From Prochlorococcus marinus XMU1408 (GTDB taxonomy: Bacteria > Cyanobacteriota > Cyanobacteriia > PCC-6307 > Cyanobiaceae): a stretch of 64,000 bases of DNA. The translations under genes and the position numbers were made by a program. The notes beneath the pieces are model-generated. The model made no database searches, was not told the origin of the DNA, and saw only the letters and a program-made list of their open reading frames with translations. Location: positions 62,001 through 126,000 of the forward strand of contig NZ_QJUE01000005.1 of NCBI RefSeq assembly GCF_003208055.1, given 5' to 3'. Shown in pieces: positions 8,662-17,078 of the stretch (the first letter of the stretch is position 1; each line of letters starts with the position of its first letter).

Positions 8662-9276
8662 ATGGACTTAACACCGACAGAGGTGGTTGAACTGGCGAAC
8701 ATCAGCCTTAACAACGAAGTCACCAAAGGCCTGGTCCCGGCTCAGGTTGAGTATGTTAAAGAGTCAGTAGTAGAAATAAATGAAGAGCTAAGCTGTGTAG
8801 GCCAATCACTTAGAGCTGTCGCAGCCAATCTCTCAGACATCAAAGACAACATTAAGCCTGGTAACTGGAGGGCTTTCCTGAAATCAGGAGCGATAAATTG
8901 CTCAGAGAGATTTGCGGTTGATCTTGTCAGCGCATACACAAACTGGCTAGGAGGGGCAGATATTGACGATAACCTTCTCGCATCTCTGACACCTAGATCT
9001 CTAGCCCTAATGGGAAGCAAAGGAGTAACCGATAAAGAGAGACAAAGGGTTTTTCAGGCGGTTGAAAGTGGCGAAAGAATGACTGAAGCTACAGTCAGAG
9101 AAATTGTCAAAGGTACCAAGAAAAAAGCAAGAGTCTACTCTCAAAAAACTGAAAGCGAAAAGGTCAAGTTACTTAAAGAAAAAATTGAAATTTATAAAAA
9201 ATTAATAAATAACCTTCAAGACGAAAACACAAAGCTAACCAAGCTATTATCGAATAGAGAAAAATTTATAACCTAA
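8662..9276 (+). CDS. Hypothetical DUF3102-like protein heading an orphan operon
   Basis: 204 aa from ATG 8662; the frame is open back to a TTG at 8611, but that would place the start 3 bp after the SOS box. The middle (NWRAFLKSGAINCSERFAVD) resembles the 'grow in place, helix-turn-helix' region of DUF3102/phage-type DNA-binding proteins. The C-terminus, from about residue 140, is basic (KGTKKKARVYSQK) followed by a coiled coil (KLLKEKIEIYKKLINNLQDE). A DNA-binding role is an inference. It heads a run of small genes on the same strand. Its N-terminal two-thirds looks less AT-rich than its neighbours, which may mean a different origin. Confidence 0.65.
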   Translation: MDLTPTEVVELANISLNNEVTKGLVPAQVEYVKESVVEINEELSCVGQSLRAVAANLSDIKDNIKPGNWRAFLKSGAINCSERFAVDLVSAYTNWLGGADIDDNLLASLTPRSLALMGSKGVTDKERQRVFQAVESGERMTEATVREIVKGTKKKARVYSQKTESEKVKLLKEKIEIYKKLINNLQDENTKLTKLLSNREKFIT

Positions 9277-9317
9277 CTTAACTTTACTAAAAACATTATC
9301 CATCAATAGTCATCAAA

Positions 9318-9491
9318 ATGCAAAAAAATGATTCTTTCAAGATTTCAAATGAGAGCAGGGAAGATATAATAGATGATCATAAATATAGTATTATAAAAAA
9401 ACTATTAGATAAATATAAGCCGCACAAGAATAATCATTCATTAGGTAAGGCAAGTACAAAACCAAACCTAAACCTGAAAATAATAGCTTAG
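9318..9491 (+). CDS. Small orphan protein, operon member 2
   Basis: A 57-aa frame from ATG 9318 (MQKNDSFKISNESREDIIDD), hydrophilic and lysine/asparagine-rich. It lies 41 bp after the DUF3102-like gene and 6 bp before the next frame. No family recognised. The even spacing of the following frames is the main reason to accept it. Confidence 0.4.
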   Translation: MQKNDSFKISNESREDIIDDHKYSIIKKLLDKYKPHKNNHSLGKASTKPNLNLKIIA

Positions 9492-9497
9492 AAAATA

Positions 9498-9662
9498 ATG
9501 AATAAAAATCTAAATTCAAGAAATGGATTTATCCATTTATATAATCCTAAAAAAGAAGGCTTAGGCTCCTATGACGTTCACTATATTAATGCCTATAAAA
9601 ATATTAATAATAAGAACAAGAATCAAATAGAGGGAAAAGACACAGAGAGGTATGCAGCATGA
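9498..9662 (+). CDS. Small orphan protein, operon member 3
   Basis: A 54-aa frame from ATG 9498 (MNKNLNSRNGFIHLYNPKKE). Its stop codon TGA overlaps the ATG of the next gene as ATGA, the usual sign of translational coupling. It is polar with no predicted membrane segment. Family not recognised. Confidence 0.45.
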   Translation: MNKNLNSRNGFIHLYNPKKEGLGSYDVHYINAYKNINNKNKNQIEGKDTERYAA

Positions 9663-9979
9663 TTCCATTTATTAGAAGTCTTACTGAATTGACGGCAATC
9701 ACCAAATCAAGAGATAATATACATAAAATAGCAATAAGAGAAGAATTAAATACTTTAGCTGAAGATAGTGGGCAAAGGAAAAGGTATATTAGGTCAGAAA
9801 ATGAAGAAAAAATAATTCTTCCCGATTTACCCAAGACATCTCGGCATAAATGGATGAACACTAAAAAGTCTGTATCAAAATTCTTTAATGACTTAGATTA
9901 TAATAATCAAATACAATCATCATATAATCTAACCTTATTAGAAAGACAGCAAAATTATGACAATAAGGATGTTGCTTAA
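9659..9979 (+). CDS. Small orphan protein, operon member 4
   Basis: 106 aa from ATG 9659, overlapping the previous stop by 4 bases. The sequence is charged, with helical stretches (NIHKIAIREELNTLAEDSGQ) and a basic middle (RKRYIRSEN, KTSRHKWMNTKK). It may bind nucleic acid or another protein, but no domain is recognised. It is followed 2 bp later by the next gene. Confidence 0.5.
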   Translation: MIPFIRSLTELTAITKSRDNIHKIAIREELNTLAEDSGQRKRYIRSENEEKIILPDLPKTSRHKWMNTKKSVSKFFNDLDYNNQIQSSYNLTLLERQQNYDNKDVA

Positions 9980-9981
9980 TT

Positions 9982-10317
9982 ATGGAACAAAAAAATAATC
10001 TTTCTCTGTTTGAATACATGTCATTAGCTCTAGTATTATCTTTTTTCGTTAATCATAATATATACTTGGTATTGATTGGTATCATTTTCTCTCTATACTC
10101 GCTTAATAAAAAACATATAAATAAATATATTAATATTAATATTAATAAGTATCATGAATCAAAGATAATAGATAGCGAAGTAGATGGCTTAAGCCAATCA
10201 AATTATGATAACAAAAAAATTATAAAACAAAATTCAGATATAAGCTTAGTTGAAAAAATTGAAGAATTAGGTTATATACCAAAAAGTGATAGCATAAATG
10301 ATACCAATGCTGCATAA
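9982..10317 (+). CDS. Small orphan membrane protein, operon member 5
   Basis: 111 aa. A hydrophobic hairpin covers residues 10-38 (two short segments around NHNIYLVLIGIIF), followed by a very Asn/Lys/Ile-rich linker (HINKYININININ type) and a polar C-terminal tail. It is the last gene of the tightly spaced run begun at 8662. The low-complexity linker reflects extreme AT content. Family not recognised. Confidence 0.5.
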   Translation: MEQKNNLSLFEYMSLALVLSFFVNHNIYLVLIGIIFSLYSLNKKHINKYINININKYHESKIIDSEVDGLSQSNYDNKKIIKQNSDISLVEKIEELGYIPKSDSINDTNAA

Positions 10318-10468
10318 TTAATCAAATTATATAATAATTTGATTATGTTATAGAGTATTATGGTATAATCTTAATAATAGAATTTACTTTTTATTTTATT
10401 TAAATAAATAACTTAGTACTGTACAAACTAGAATATAAAAGTTAGTTTAGAATACATGCATTTAATTA

Positions 10469-10663
10469 ATGAGTAAAGAGCAAAAACAAATAGAAGATAT
10501 ATTAGTCAAAGGACTATCTCATATATTGAGAAGAACTGTAGAAGTAAATTCTGGCGATCAGTTGGCAATAGCCCAAGAATATAAAGAATGGATTAACTGT
10601 ATTTCAGCTAGTGATTTCTCTCACCAAGAGATACTAGTTATAGATAAATATACATTTGATTAA
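10469..10663 (+). CDS. Small orphan protein, paralogue of 13492
   Basis: A 64-aa protein with the pattern EDILVKGLSHILRR... AQEYKEWI...QEILV. The protein at 13492 has the same layout (EEIISVTLNCILIR... YQEFKEWI...QEILC). The shared positions and equal length show a real gene family with two copies 3 kb apart. Soluble, mainly helical. Function unknown. Confidence 0.55.
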   Translation: MSKEQKQIEDILVKGLSHILRRTVEVNSGDQLAIAQEYKEWINCISASDFSHQEILVIDKYTFD

Positions 10664-10978
10664 ATATAACTATTTTTTTAATTTTTCATAACTATAATAT
10701 TTATTTACATGAAATATTATACTAAATAGTAATACTTACTTAATAAATATCACTAAAAGCCAAAATCTATCAATTTCGATACTTATGAATAATCCAAGAA
10801 GAGTTGACTTATTCATAGTATATATGTACTATGAATAAGTCTCTTGATTGGAATGAGCTATCTCTATTGAATTAACCGTTTCTCCAGCATCATTTATTTA
10901 ATGAGCATGATTTTTGAGCTTTTCAAAAAAGCTTGGGATTCTTTTTGAGTTTATCCAACCAAAGAACGAGGGTATGTA
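10664..10978. other. Gene-free stretch with long inverted repeat
   Basis: 315 bases without a credible gene. The only clear structure is the perfect 15-bp inverted repeat at 10806-10841. Confidence 0.5.
10806..10841. repeat. Perfect 15-bp inverted repeat (hairpin)
   Basis: GACTTATTCATAGTA is followed by a 6-base loop TATATG and the exact inverse TACTATGAATAAGTC. No T-run follows, so it is not a standard terminator. It could be a protein-binding site, an RNA hairpin or the end of a mobile sequence. Confidence 0.6.
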
Positions 10979-11158
10979 ATGAAATCGTCAAGCACTTCCA
11001 AGTGGCAATCAACTGTAAGACCAAAACTTTCAGAAAGAAGAGGAATAGGAAGAGAAGCTCTTCTTACAAGCTCTACAAGAGAATTGGTTGAGTTCTACTG
11101 GACAAATCGAAAACGTTTTTCAGAAGGATATAGAGGTTTTCCAGTTGAAATAAGCTAA
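10979..11158 (+). CDS. Small basic hypothetical protein
   Basis: A 59-aa frame from ATG 10979: KWQSTVRPKLSERRGIGREA then TRELVEFYWTNRKRFSEGYRG. It is arginine-rich (pI clearly basic), with GC and codon use less AT-biased than its flanks, which argues it is coding. No family recognised. It may be a small nucleic-acid-associated protein. Confidence 0.55.
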   Translation: MKSSSTSKWQSTVRPKLSERRGIGREALLTSSTRELVEFYWTNRKRFSEGYRGFPVEIS

Positions 11159-11190
11159 AAACCAGTCTTAAAAGTATTAGCTGAAAATTC

Positions 11191-11421
11191 TTATTCATCA
11201 AGATTATTTTTCTCTGATACTCCCTGATATAAATTTGGAGCAAGAATTAAAAATAATATCCACCAGATAATAATAATAACGCTAAATATTAAAGTAATTA
11301 TGATATTTTTTAAGAAAGTCCAACTAAAAGTTAGTAATAGTATTCCAAAACTGATAATTGACCAAGGTTGACACCAATATGGTTTTAAATCCCAATAACT
11401 TTTATTTGAATTTGATTCCAT
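11191..11421 (-). CDS. Small membrane protein
   Basis: 76 aa from ATG 11421 (MESNSNKSYWDLKPYWCQPW); a TTG five codons upstream is possible. Two adjacent transmembrane segments lie near residues 21-45 and 46-65. It begins 17 bp after the repeat-containing protein on the same strand, so they probably form one operon. Family not recognised. Confidence 0.6.
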   Translation of the reverse strand: MESNSNKSYWDLKPYWCQPWSIISFGILLLTFSWTFLKNIIITLIFSVIIIIWWILFLILAPNLYQGVSEKNNLDE

Positions 11422-11438
11422 TACAGCAATAATCAAAC

Positions 11439-11942
11439 CTAAAGAATATTATTTTCTTCAATAGGTTTATCTTCCTCTATTGGTTGATCTTCCTCTGTTG
11501 GTTGATCTTCCTCTGTTGGTTGATCTTCCTCTATTGGTTGATCTTCCTCTGTTGGTTGATCTTCCTCTGTTGGTTGATCTTCCTCTATTGGTTGATCTTC
11601 CTCTGTTGGTTGATCTTCCTCTGTTGGTTGATCTTCCTCTGTTGGTTGATCTTCCTCTATTGGTTGATCTTCCTCTGTTGGTTGATCTTCCTCTGTTGGT
11701 TGATCTTCCTCTATTGGTTTAATTTCTACAATATTCTCTATCGAAGCACTGGTGTTTTTATTTGTGAGAATCTGAGAAATTTTTTGTTCAGATTCAGTCT
11801 CAGATCCTTTAAGCAAAAACTTTAAAACATACCTCAGAGAGACAAACAAAGCTATTGGGAGGACAAATCCTAACAAAATTTTGTAGAGAATTATTCCTAT
11901 GCTTAGGACTACGATAGAGATAAGGATGTTTTTGCTGTTCAT
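11439..11942 (-). CDS. Membrane-anchored acidic repeat protein
   Basis: 167 aa. A transmembrane region at residues 6-40 precedes a short linker and then about 14-15 tandem copies of the hexapeptide QP(T/I)EED, ending in KPIEENNIL. The long acidic tail probably lies outside the bilayer and is likely unstructured. Such tails act as spacers or cation/protein-binding arms in other systems, but no family is recognised. The repeat is encoded by a nearly perfect 18-bp unit and so may vary in length. Confidence 0.65.
   Translation of the reverse strand: MNSKNILISIVVLSIGIILYKILLGFVLPIALFVSLRYVLKFLLKGSETESEQKISQILTNKNTSASIENIVEIKPIEEDQPTEEDQPTEEDQPIEEDQPTEEDQPTEEDQPTEEDQPIEEDQPTEEDQPTEEDQPIEEDQPTEEDQPTEEDQPIEEDKPIEENNIL
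11464..11722. repeat. 18-bp tandem repeat array inside the acidic protein gene
   Basis: About 14 head-to-tail copies of an 18-bp unit (TTGGTTGATCTTCCTCTG on the plus strand). The only frequent change is G/A at the last position, which swaps Thr for Ile. The T-T-I order gives a 54-bp higher-order period with one 72-bp exception. This implies recent slippage or unequal exchange. Confidence 0.9.
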
Positions 11943-12055
11943 TATGATCTATAAATATCTACTAAATCTAAGCTATTTTTTAGCTGTCTACATCAGATGT
12001 CATTAACACGATGTCTATTTAAATAATTTAGATTAACTCAAGAACAAAAAGTACA

Positions 12056-12481
12056 ATGGTGATCAAAGAGAAAGAATTAAAAAAATTCTTTAATTTATCC
12101 TACGGAGACAAAGCTCCTACTAGAGAGGACTGGGAATCTCTATACAATAAAAATGTTAAATTTATAGACCCCACTCAAGAAAAAAATGGTATTGATGCAT
12201 ATATAAAAGCTCAAGATGGATTAATAAACAGATGTGATGACGTTTATCTAGAGTCCCATAATATTGCCATAAATAACAACATTGCTTTTATTGAATGGAC
12301 AATGGGATTAAAAATAAAAGGCATAGAATTTTTATATTATGGAACAACAAGGTTAATATTTGACCAAGAAGGAAAAGTTCAAGAACATAGAGATTATTTC
12401 GATTTTTGCTCAGGCACATTTGGTAATATTCCAGTCATAGGAGTTTTTATTAGATGGCTATACTCTCGCTTTGTTGACTAA
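12056..12481 (+). CDS. NTF2/SnoaL-like protein
   Basis: 141 aa with the cone-shaped NTF2-like fold suggested by: helix (REDWESLYNKNVKFIDP), the 'G..AYI..' segment, the strand pair NIAINNNIAFIEWTMGLKI, and LIFDQEGKVQEHRDYFDF, the usual conserved end of SnoaL-like domains. It lacks a signal peptide. Members are small-molecule enzymes or binding proteins. The ligand is unknown. Confidence 0.7.
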   Translation: MVIKEKELKKFFNLSYGDKAPTREDWESLYNKNVKFIDPTQEKNGIDAYIKAQDGLINRCDDVYLESHNIAINNNIAFIEWTMGLKIKGIEFLYYGTTRLIFDQEGKVQEHRDYFDFCSGTFGNIPVIGVFIRWLYSRFVD

Positions 12482-12717
12482 AGTCGTATATCGTAAGAAC
12501 CATCATATATCAACAAATAATTATTAGGTAAAAAGAAAAATTTTCATCATATTAATTAAACCTTTGAACGGAACTATTTAATAGAATTTATATTTAGGTA
12601 TAAAGCTCGTAGATATATGGATAAAGAATCCAGCAAAATCGTTTTTTAAGTAAATTTTGTCATTTTATTTTATTGGTTACGTAATTCAATTTTTTATTAG
12701 CTATAACTATATAGGTG

Positions 12718-13083
12718 ATGAAGAAATCAATGGAAAAATTAGTTGAAATAATCAAGAAAACCTATGACCACAAAGCATGCCTAGAGATTGCCAATACTGG
12801 TTGTTCTAACGGCGCATGTAATAGACATAACTATCAAGCTGACACTCTTTTACTCTATATGAGTTACTCAGATGAAATTATCAAATACACATCAGAAAGA
12901 CTTGGATATTCCTTTCTTTCTAACCTTGCTAGAGATTTTGGTTCACCACTAAAAGACCATAAAGACCAATTCTCATGGCAAGATGTAGTCTCAGCATGTC
13001 CGAACAAAGATGACTTTAAACATGCTCTTGTATGGAAATTTATTGAATTAGTTGCGAAAGAAAAAAGTTTAGAAATCACTTAA
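12718..13083 (+). CDS. Hypothetical protein with paired cysteines
   Basis: About 121 aa from ATG 12718 (a GTG just before it is less likely). A possible metal-binding stretch reads NTGCSNGACNRHNY. The rest is helical, with DVVSACPNKDDFKHALVWKFI. Soluble, no signal peptide. Family not recognised; the even composition and length suggest a real gene. Confidence 0.55.
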   Translation: MKKSMEKLVEIIKKTYDHKACLEIANTGCSNGACNRHNYQADTLLLYMSYSDEIIKYTSERLGYSFLSNLARDFGSPLKDHKDQFSWQDVVSACPNKDDFKHALVWKFIELVAKEKSLEIT

Positions 13084-13157
13084 ATAACTTGAAAAGTTAT
13101 CCCCAATAATTAATGCTTCAATAATGATTAACAAAACCCATAACTAAAAATTTATCA

Positions 13158-13322
13158 TTAGAAAAATTCGACGAAAGCATTCATCCAATTAGGTTGAAAC
13201 AATAAATACACTAAAAGAAAGAACAAGAAAGCACCAATTATTCCGTAAAATTGAATCTCAATTTCTTCCCAAATTTCTTTTAACCAAATCTTAATTGGTT
13301 TATCATCACTTTGTCTAATCAT
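13158..13322 (-). CDS. Small single-span membrane protein
   Basis: A 54-aa frame from ATG 13322: MIRQSDDKPIKIWLKEIWEE, an amphipathic N-terminal helix, then a transmembrane segment (FYGIIGAFLFFLLVYLLF) at residues 25-42 and QPNWMNAFVEFF. This layout is typical of small cyanobacterial thylakoid or plasma-membrane proteins. No family recognised. Confidence 0.55.
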   Translation of the reverse strand: MIRQSDDKPIKIWLKEIWEEIEIQFYGIIGAFLFFLLVYLLFQPNWMNAFVEFF

Positions 13323-13373
13323 TTATAAATAAATAATAAAATAACGATATATTAATAAAAAATTTTAACAAAT

Positions 13374-13407
13374 GCTATAAAAAAAATATATATATTTTTT
13401 TTATAGC
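13374..13407. repeat. Perfect 34-bp AT-rich palindrome
   Basis: The left half GCTATAAAAAAAATATA (13374-13390) is the exact inverse of the right half (13391-13407), with no loop. It lies between two divergent small genes (13322 minus and 13492 plus). Confidence 0.75.
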
Positions 13408-13491
13408 TTGATAAATTTAATCTAAAGTTTTTAGTAAAAAATCTCAGTAAATAAAATTCGTCACTAAATTATCTAAATATGATTTAAAAGT

Positions 13492-13692
13492 TTGCAAAAC
13501 AACCCATCTGTTGAAGAAATTATTTCAGTAACTCTTAATTGTATCCTAATTAGGATGACTGAAATCGATAGAATAGACAGATCTGTTCTCTATCAAGAAT
13601 TTAAAGAATGGATAGTTAATTCTAATGAAAAGGATCAGAGTCAAGAAATTTTGTGCTTAAAGTATTTAAAAAATGATAGAAAAATTAATTAG
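13492..13692 (+). CDS. Small orphan protein, paralogue of 10469
   Basis: 66 aa. The only available start is TTG 13492. It shares the helical layout and the QE(Y/F)KEWI and QEIL motifs with the protein at 10469. It is somewhat more charged at the C-terminus (KYLKNDRKIN). Function unknown; two copies in one accessory stretch suggest duplication. Confidence 0.5.
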   Translation: MQNNPSVEEIISVTLNCILIRMTEIDRIDRSVLYQEFKEWIVNSNEKDQSQEILCLKYLKNDRKIN

Positions 13693-13784
13693 TTTATCTT
13701 ATACCTAGTATAAGAATTAAATTGGATATTACTTAAACTCTCATTCATAAAAAAAAAGCTTTAATATTTAATAAACTTAAGAGA

Positions 13785-14060
13785 ATGATTTTCTCCTTTT
13801 TTTCATTTATTTTCTCAACTCTACTCTGGGTCCAAGTACCACAGTGGAGTGATAATTGGTCAAAATGTGCTGTAGATGTACCCGATACAGCTTGTCATTG
13901 GTACATTGTTTCTCCAGACAACACATTTGGAAAGGGTTTTGATTGGGCAACAGCTCCATGGTTTGATGCAAATGGATTAAATGATGTAGCCAAAATCTCC
14001 TCAAAAACAGTCCTAGAGAAATTACAATTAAGAAATGAAATTATTAAATCAAATTCTTAG
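13785..14060 (+). CDS. Small exported hypothetical protein
   Basis: 91 aa with an N-terminal hydrophobic segment at residues 1-19 (IFSFFSFIFSTLLWVQVP), probably a signal anchor or peptide. The mature part has two cysteines (SKCAVDVPDTACHWY) spaced for a disulfide and many aromatic residues (FDWATAPWFD). No family recognised. Confidence 0.55.
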   Translation: MIFSFFSFIFSTLLWVQVPQWSDNWSKCAVDVPDTACHWYIVSPDNTFGKGFDWATAPWFDANGLNDVAKISSKTVLEKLQLRNEIIKSNS

Positions 14061-14090
14061 TAATTAAATAAAAATTATTTTTTTATAACC

Positions 14091-14546
14091 TTAATTTCTT
14101 ATTTCACCTAATACTCTAAGTGCCTCATTTACATGAGCAGGACCATTCAAAAGATCGTTGAATATATGTCTGATAAAACCCTTAGAATCAACTATATAAG
14201 TCACACGACCATCAAGTAATCCAAGTACCTTAGGAACTCCAAAAGCTTTTCTTAAAGTATTCTCAGTATCACATAATAATGGAAATGGAAGTTTATTTTT
14301 ATCTGCAAATGATCTATGGCTTGCCTCATCATCTCCACTTACTCCCCAAACCTCTGCACCAAACAGCTTGAAGAGATCATATTTATCTCTAAAACCACAG
14401 TTTTCTGCAGTACAACCTGGAGTATCATCTTTTGGATAAAAAAATAGAACTAGCGGTCTACCCTTTGCTTGTTTATTTGTCCTAGAAACACCTAGTTGAT
14501 CAGATAGAGAAAAATCAGGTATTTGATCACCTAGCTTTAGTGGCAT
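14091..14546 (-). CDS. prxQ: Peroxiredoxin Q / bacterioferritin comigratory protein
   Basis: A 151-aa thiol peroxidase of the AhpC/TSA fold. The motif DDTPGCTAENCGFRDKY holds the peroxidatic cysteine and, five residues later, the resolving cysteine typical of PrxQ. It detoxifies H2O2 and organic peroxides using thioredoxin. No transit or signal peptide; length is normal. It is a single gene on this strand. Confidence 0.95.
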   Translation of the reverse strand: MPLKLGDQIPDFSLSDQLGVSRTNKQAKGRPLVLFFYPKDDTPGCTAENCGFRDKYDLFKLFGAEVWGVSGDDEASHRSFADKNKLPFPLLCDTENTLRKAFGVPKVLGLLDGRVTYIVDSKGFIRHIFNDLLNGPAHVNEALRVLGEIRN

Positions 14547-14738
14547 TTTATAGTTAAATAGTATAAGGATATTATATAAAAAATTTGAGCTTATTGTAGC
14601 AAAATCTTTTTAGGAGCTTTTTTCTAAAATGTCACAAGGATTAATACAATTACTTTGTGTAAAAAGATTGTATATTTATTAAGGTAAATTAACTACAAAA
14701 TTGAGTTTAGTATAATAAAAAAAATTAATTAGAGTTCT

Positions 14739-17078
14739 TTGGGTGGTTTCGGAAAAAAGAAACAAGAGAATAAAGGCTCTTCTAAAAAACTCCTAAAGCT
14801 TCCAGAAAAGGAGCTGAGAGCAAGATCTATCAATAATCATTTAAAAGGTAAATTGGTTGAGGCAGAAAAAGGATATTTAGCTTATATAAAAAATGGATTT
14901 TATGATGCGGATATATTTTCAAATTATGCGCTAATTTGTGAAGAGAAGGGAGAATTAGATAAAGCCATTAAACTATATGAAAAATGCACATTAAATTCTC
15001 CAAACCATATTTTCTCAAAGTTTAACTTATCTTTTTTATACTATAAATTAAATAATCTAGTAAAAGCAGAAATACTAATTGAAAATGCTATAGAATTAAA
15101 CCCAAATTTGCCAAATGGATATTGTATTAAAGGATTAATTTTAAAGAAATTAAATAAATATAATGATTCAAAAAAATCGCTTAATAAAGCTATTGAAATA
15201 GACCCTAATTACTTTGATGCATATATCAATCTAGGATTATTAAGTAAAGATTATAATAAATATAATGATGCAGAAAAATATTATTTAAAAGCAATTAAAA
15301 TAAATAGTAATTCTGCCATAGCTCATTTAAATTTAGGAGCATGCTATAAAGAAAAACTAGAAATAGATAAAGCAATATTATATACAGAAATAGCTATAAA
15401 ATTAGATAGCAAATTAGAAAATTCATATTTGAATCTTGCAACAATCTATAATGAGAAGGGTGACTATAATAAATCAATTGAACTTGCAAAAAAAGAACTT
15501 ACAATCAATCAAAAAAGTGACTTGGTTTTCCAACTTATAAGTGAGATATTAAAAACAAATCAACCGCTAAATATATCAGAAAAAGATAACAGAGAGTACC
15601 TTAAAAATATATTAAATAGAAAAGATATTTCACATCGAGAACTTTTTGGAAGTATCGATAATCTTATTTCAAATCAAATATTAGAAAAATTATCGATTTT
15701 AAAGTCTGAACCATATGATAATAAAGAGTTTAATATTCTTATAAGAGATAAAGAATTAATAAAAGCTCTTTCTTTATTAATTTTTTGCTCCCCTTTATGG
15801 GAAAAAGTTTTACGAAATTTGCGTAAGAATCTGCTTATTAAGTTTTCAGAAGGTATACAAGTCAACAACAATATTTTAAACTTCACAATTGCACTAGGTT
15901 CACAATGCTTCATAAATGAGTATGTCTATTATATATCTGAAGAAGAAAAATATATACTTGATAAAATTAAGAATTCAATTAATAAGAATACTAATCAAGA
16001 TTATAAATTAGCTCTAATCTCTTGTTATCAATCTTTATATTCAATTAATTCTGAATTTATTAATTTGGATAGTTATATATCTAATAATAAAGAATTTAAT
16101 AAATTACTTGATTTACAATTTAATGAGGTATCAAATGAAAAAAACATTTCAAGTGAAATCCTAAAAGTAGGTAATATTGATGATTTAATTTCTAAAGAAG
16201 TGAAAAGCCAGTACGAATTAAACCCATATCCTAGGTGGATATATAATTCATATGCAAAAGAAAAAAAAGTAAACTTTTTATCAATTATCAATTCTGAAAT
16301 TTATCCTAATTCTATTGATGAAAATCTAATCAAATTAACCGACAAAAAATTAAATATACTCATAGCAGGATGTGGAACTGGCATTCAAGTACTAGAAGCA
16401 TCTAGATATAACAACTGTGAGATAACAGCAATTGATTTAAGCAATGCAAGCATCTCATATGCAAAAAGAAAAGTCGATGAATATGGAATGACAAATATAA
16501 AATTTATAGAAATGGATCTTCTTGAACTAAAACAGCTAGACAAAAAATTTGATCTGATTGAATGTTCAGGTGTTCTTCATCATATGAAAGACCCTGCTAG
16601 GGGTTTATCAAATTTAGTTGATTCTTTAGAACCAAGAGGTTTTTTAAAACTAGGTTTATACAGCAAGTATGCACGACAAGAAATACTAAGAGCAAGAGAA
16701 ATAATCAAAGAGAAAAAAATAAATCCAAGTCTTGATAAAATAAGAAGCTTTCGCAATGATGTTCTTAATGGAGATCTAAAACAATTAAACGAAATAACAG
16801 ATTGGTCTGATTTCTACTCAACATCAATGTGTAGAGATCTCTGCTTTCATAGTCAAGAAAAATGTTACTCTCTCATTGAAATCAAAAAGATAATAGAAAT
16901 ATCTAATCTAGAATTCCTAGGATTTACTCTTTCAAAAGACGTAAAAAACAATTTCCAAAGTAAATATAAAAATATAAATTCTTTAAAAGATTTAAAGGTA
17001 TGGGATAAATTTGAAAAAATCTATCCTAATTCTTTTAGAGAGATGTATCAATTTTGGACAAGAAAATCAATTAAATAG
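14739..17078 (+). CDS. TPR protein fused to a SAM methyltransferase
   Basis: 779 aa, starting at TTG 14739 (MGGFGKKKQENKGSSKK). About seven TPR units cover residues 30-260 (repeats of the form A..Y..LG..YKE...DKAI). A poorly defined linker follows, then a class I methyltransferase domain at about 500-650. This has motif I LNILIAGCGTGIQVLEA, the acidic motif TAIDLSNASISYAK and a post-motif GVLHHMKDPARGL. The C-terminus (650-779) holds several cysteines and aromatic residues. The methyl acceptor is unknown; TPRs probably bind a protein partner or substrate. It is related in design to the TPR-enzyme fusions at 40-51 kb but lacks their TFPVPF module. Confidence 0.85.
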   Translation: MGGFGKKKQENKGSSKKLLKLPEKELRARSINNHLKGKLVEAEKGYLAYIKNGFYDADIFSNYALICEEKGELDKAIKLYEKCTLNSPNHIFSKFNLSFLYYKLNNLVKAEILIENAIELNPNLPNGYCIKGLILKKLNKYNDSKKSLNKAIEIDPNYFDAYINLGLLSKDYNKYNDAEKYYLKAIKINSNSAIAHLNLGACYKEKLEIDKAILYTEIAIKLDSKLENSYLNLATIYNEKGDYNKSIELAKKELTINQKSDLVFQLISEILKTNQPLNISEKDNREYLKNILNRKDISHRELFGSIDNLISNQILEKLSILKSEPYDNKEFNILIRDKELIKALSLLIFCSPLWEKVLRNLRKNLLIKFSEGIQVNNNILNFTIALGSQCFINEYVYYISEEEKYILDKIKNSINKNTNQDYKLALISCYQSLYSINSEFINLDSYISNNKEFNKLLDLQFNEVSNEKNISSEILKVGNIDDLISKEVKSQYELNPYPRWIYNSYAKEKKVNFLSIINSEIYPNSIDENLIKLTDKKLNILIAGCGTGIQVLEASRYNNCEITAIDLSNASISYAKRKVDEYGMTNIKFIEMDLLELKQLDKKFDLIECSGVLHHMKDPARGLSNLVDSLEPRGFLKLGLYSKYARQEILRAREIIKEKKINPSLDKIRSFRNDVLNGDLKQLNEITDWSDFYSTSMCRDLCFHSQEKCYSLIEIKKIIEISNLEFLGFTLSKDVKNNFQSKYKNINSLKDLKVWDKFEKIYPNSFREMYQFWTRKSIK

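Noticed and set aside
11464-11722. Possible CRISPR array
   Set aside because: The units are head-to-tail 18-bp copies without spacers and lie within a coding frame.
11480-11825. Two plus-strand frames made of LLVDLP or IFLCWL repeats
   Set aside because: They are mirror readings of the 18-bp repeat in the minus-strand acidic protein gene.
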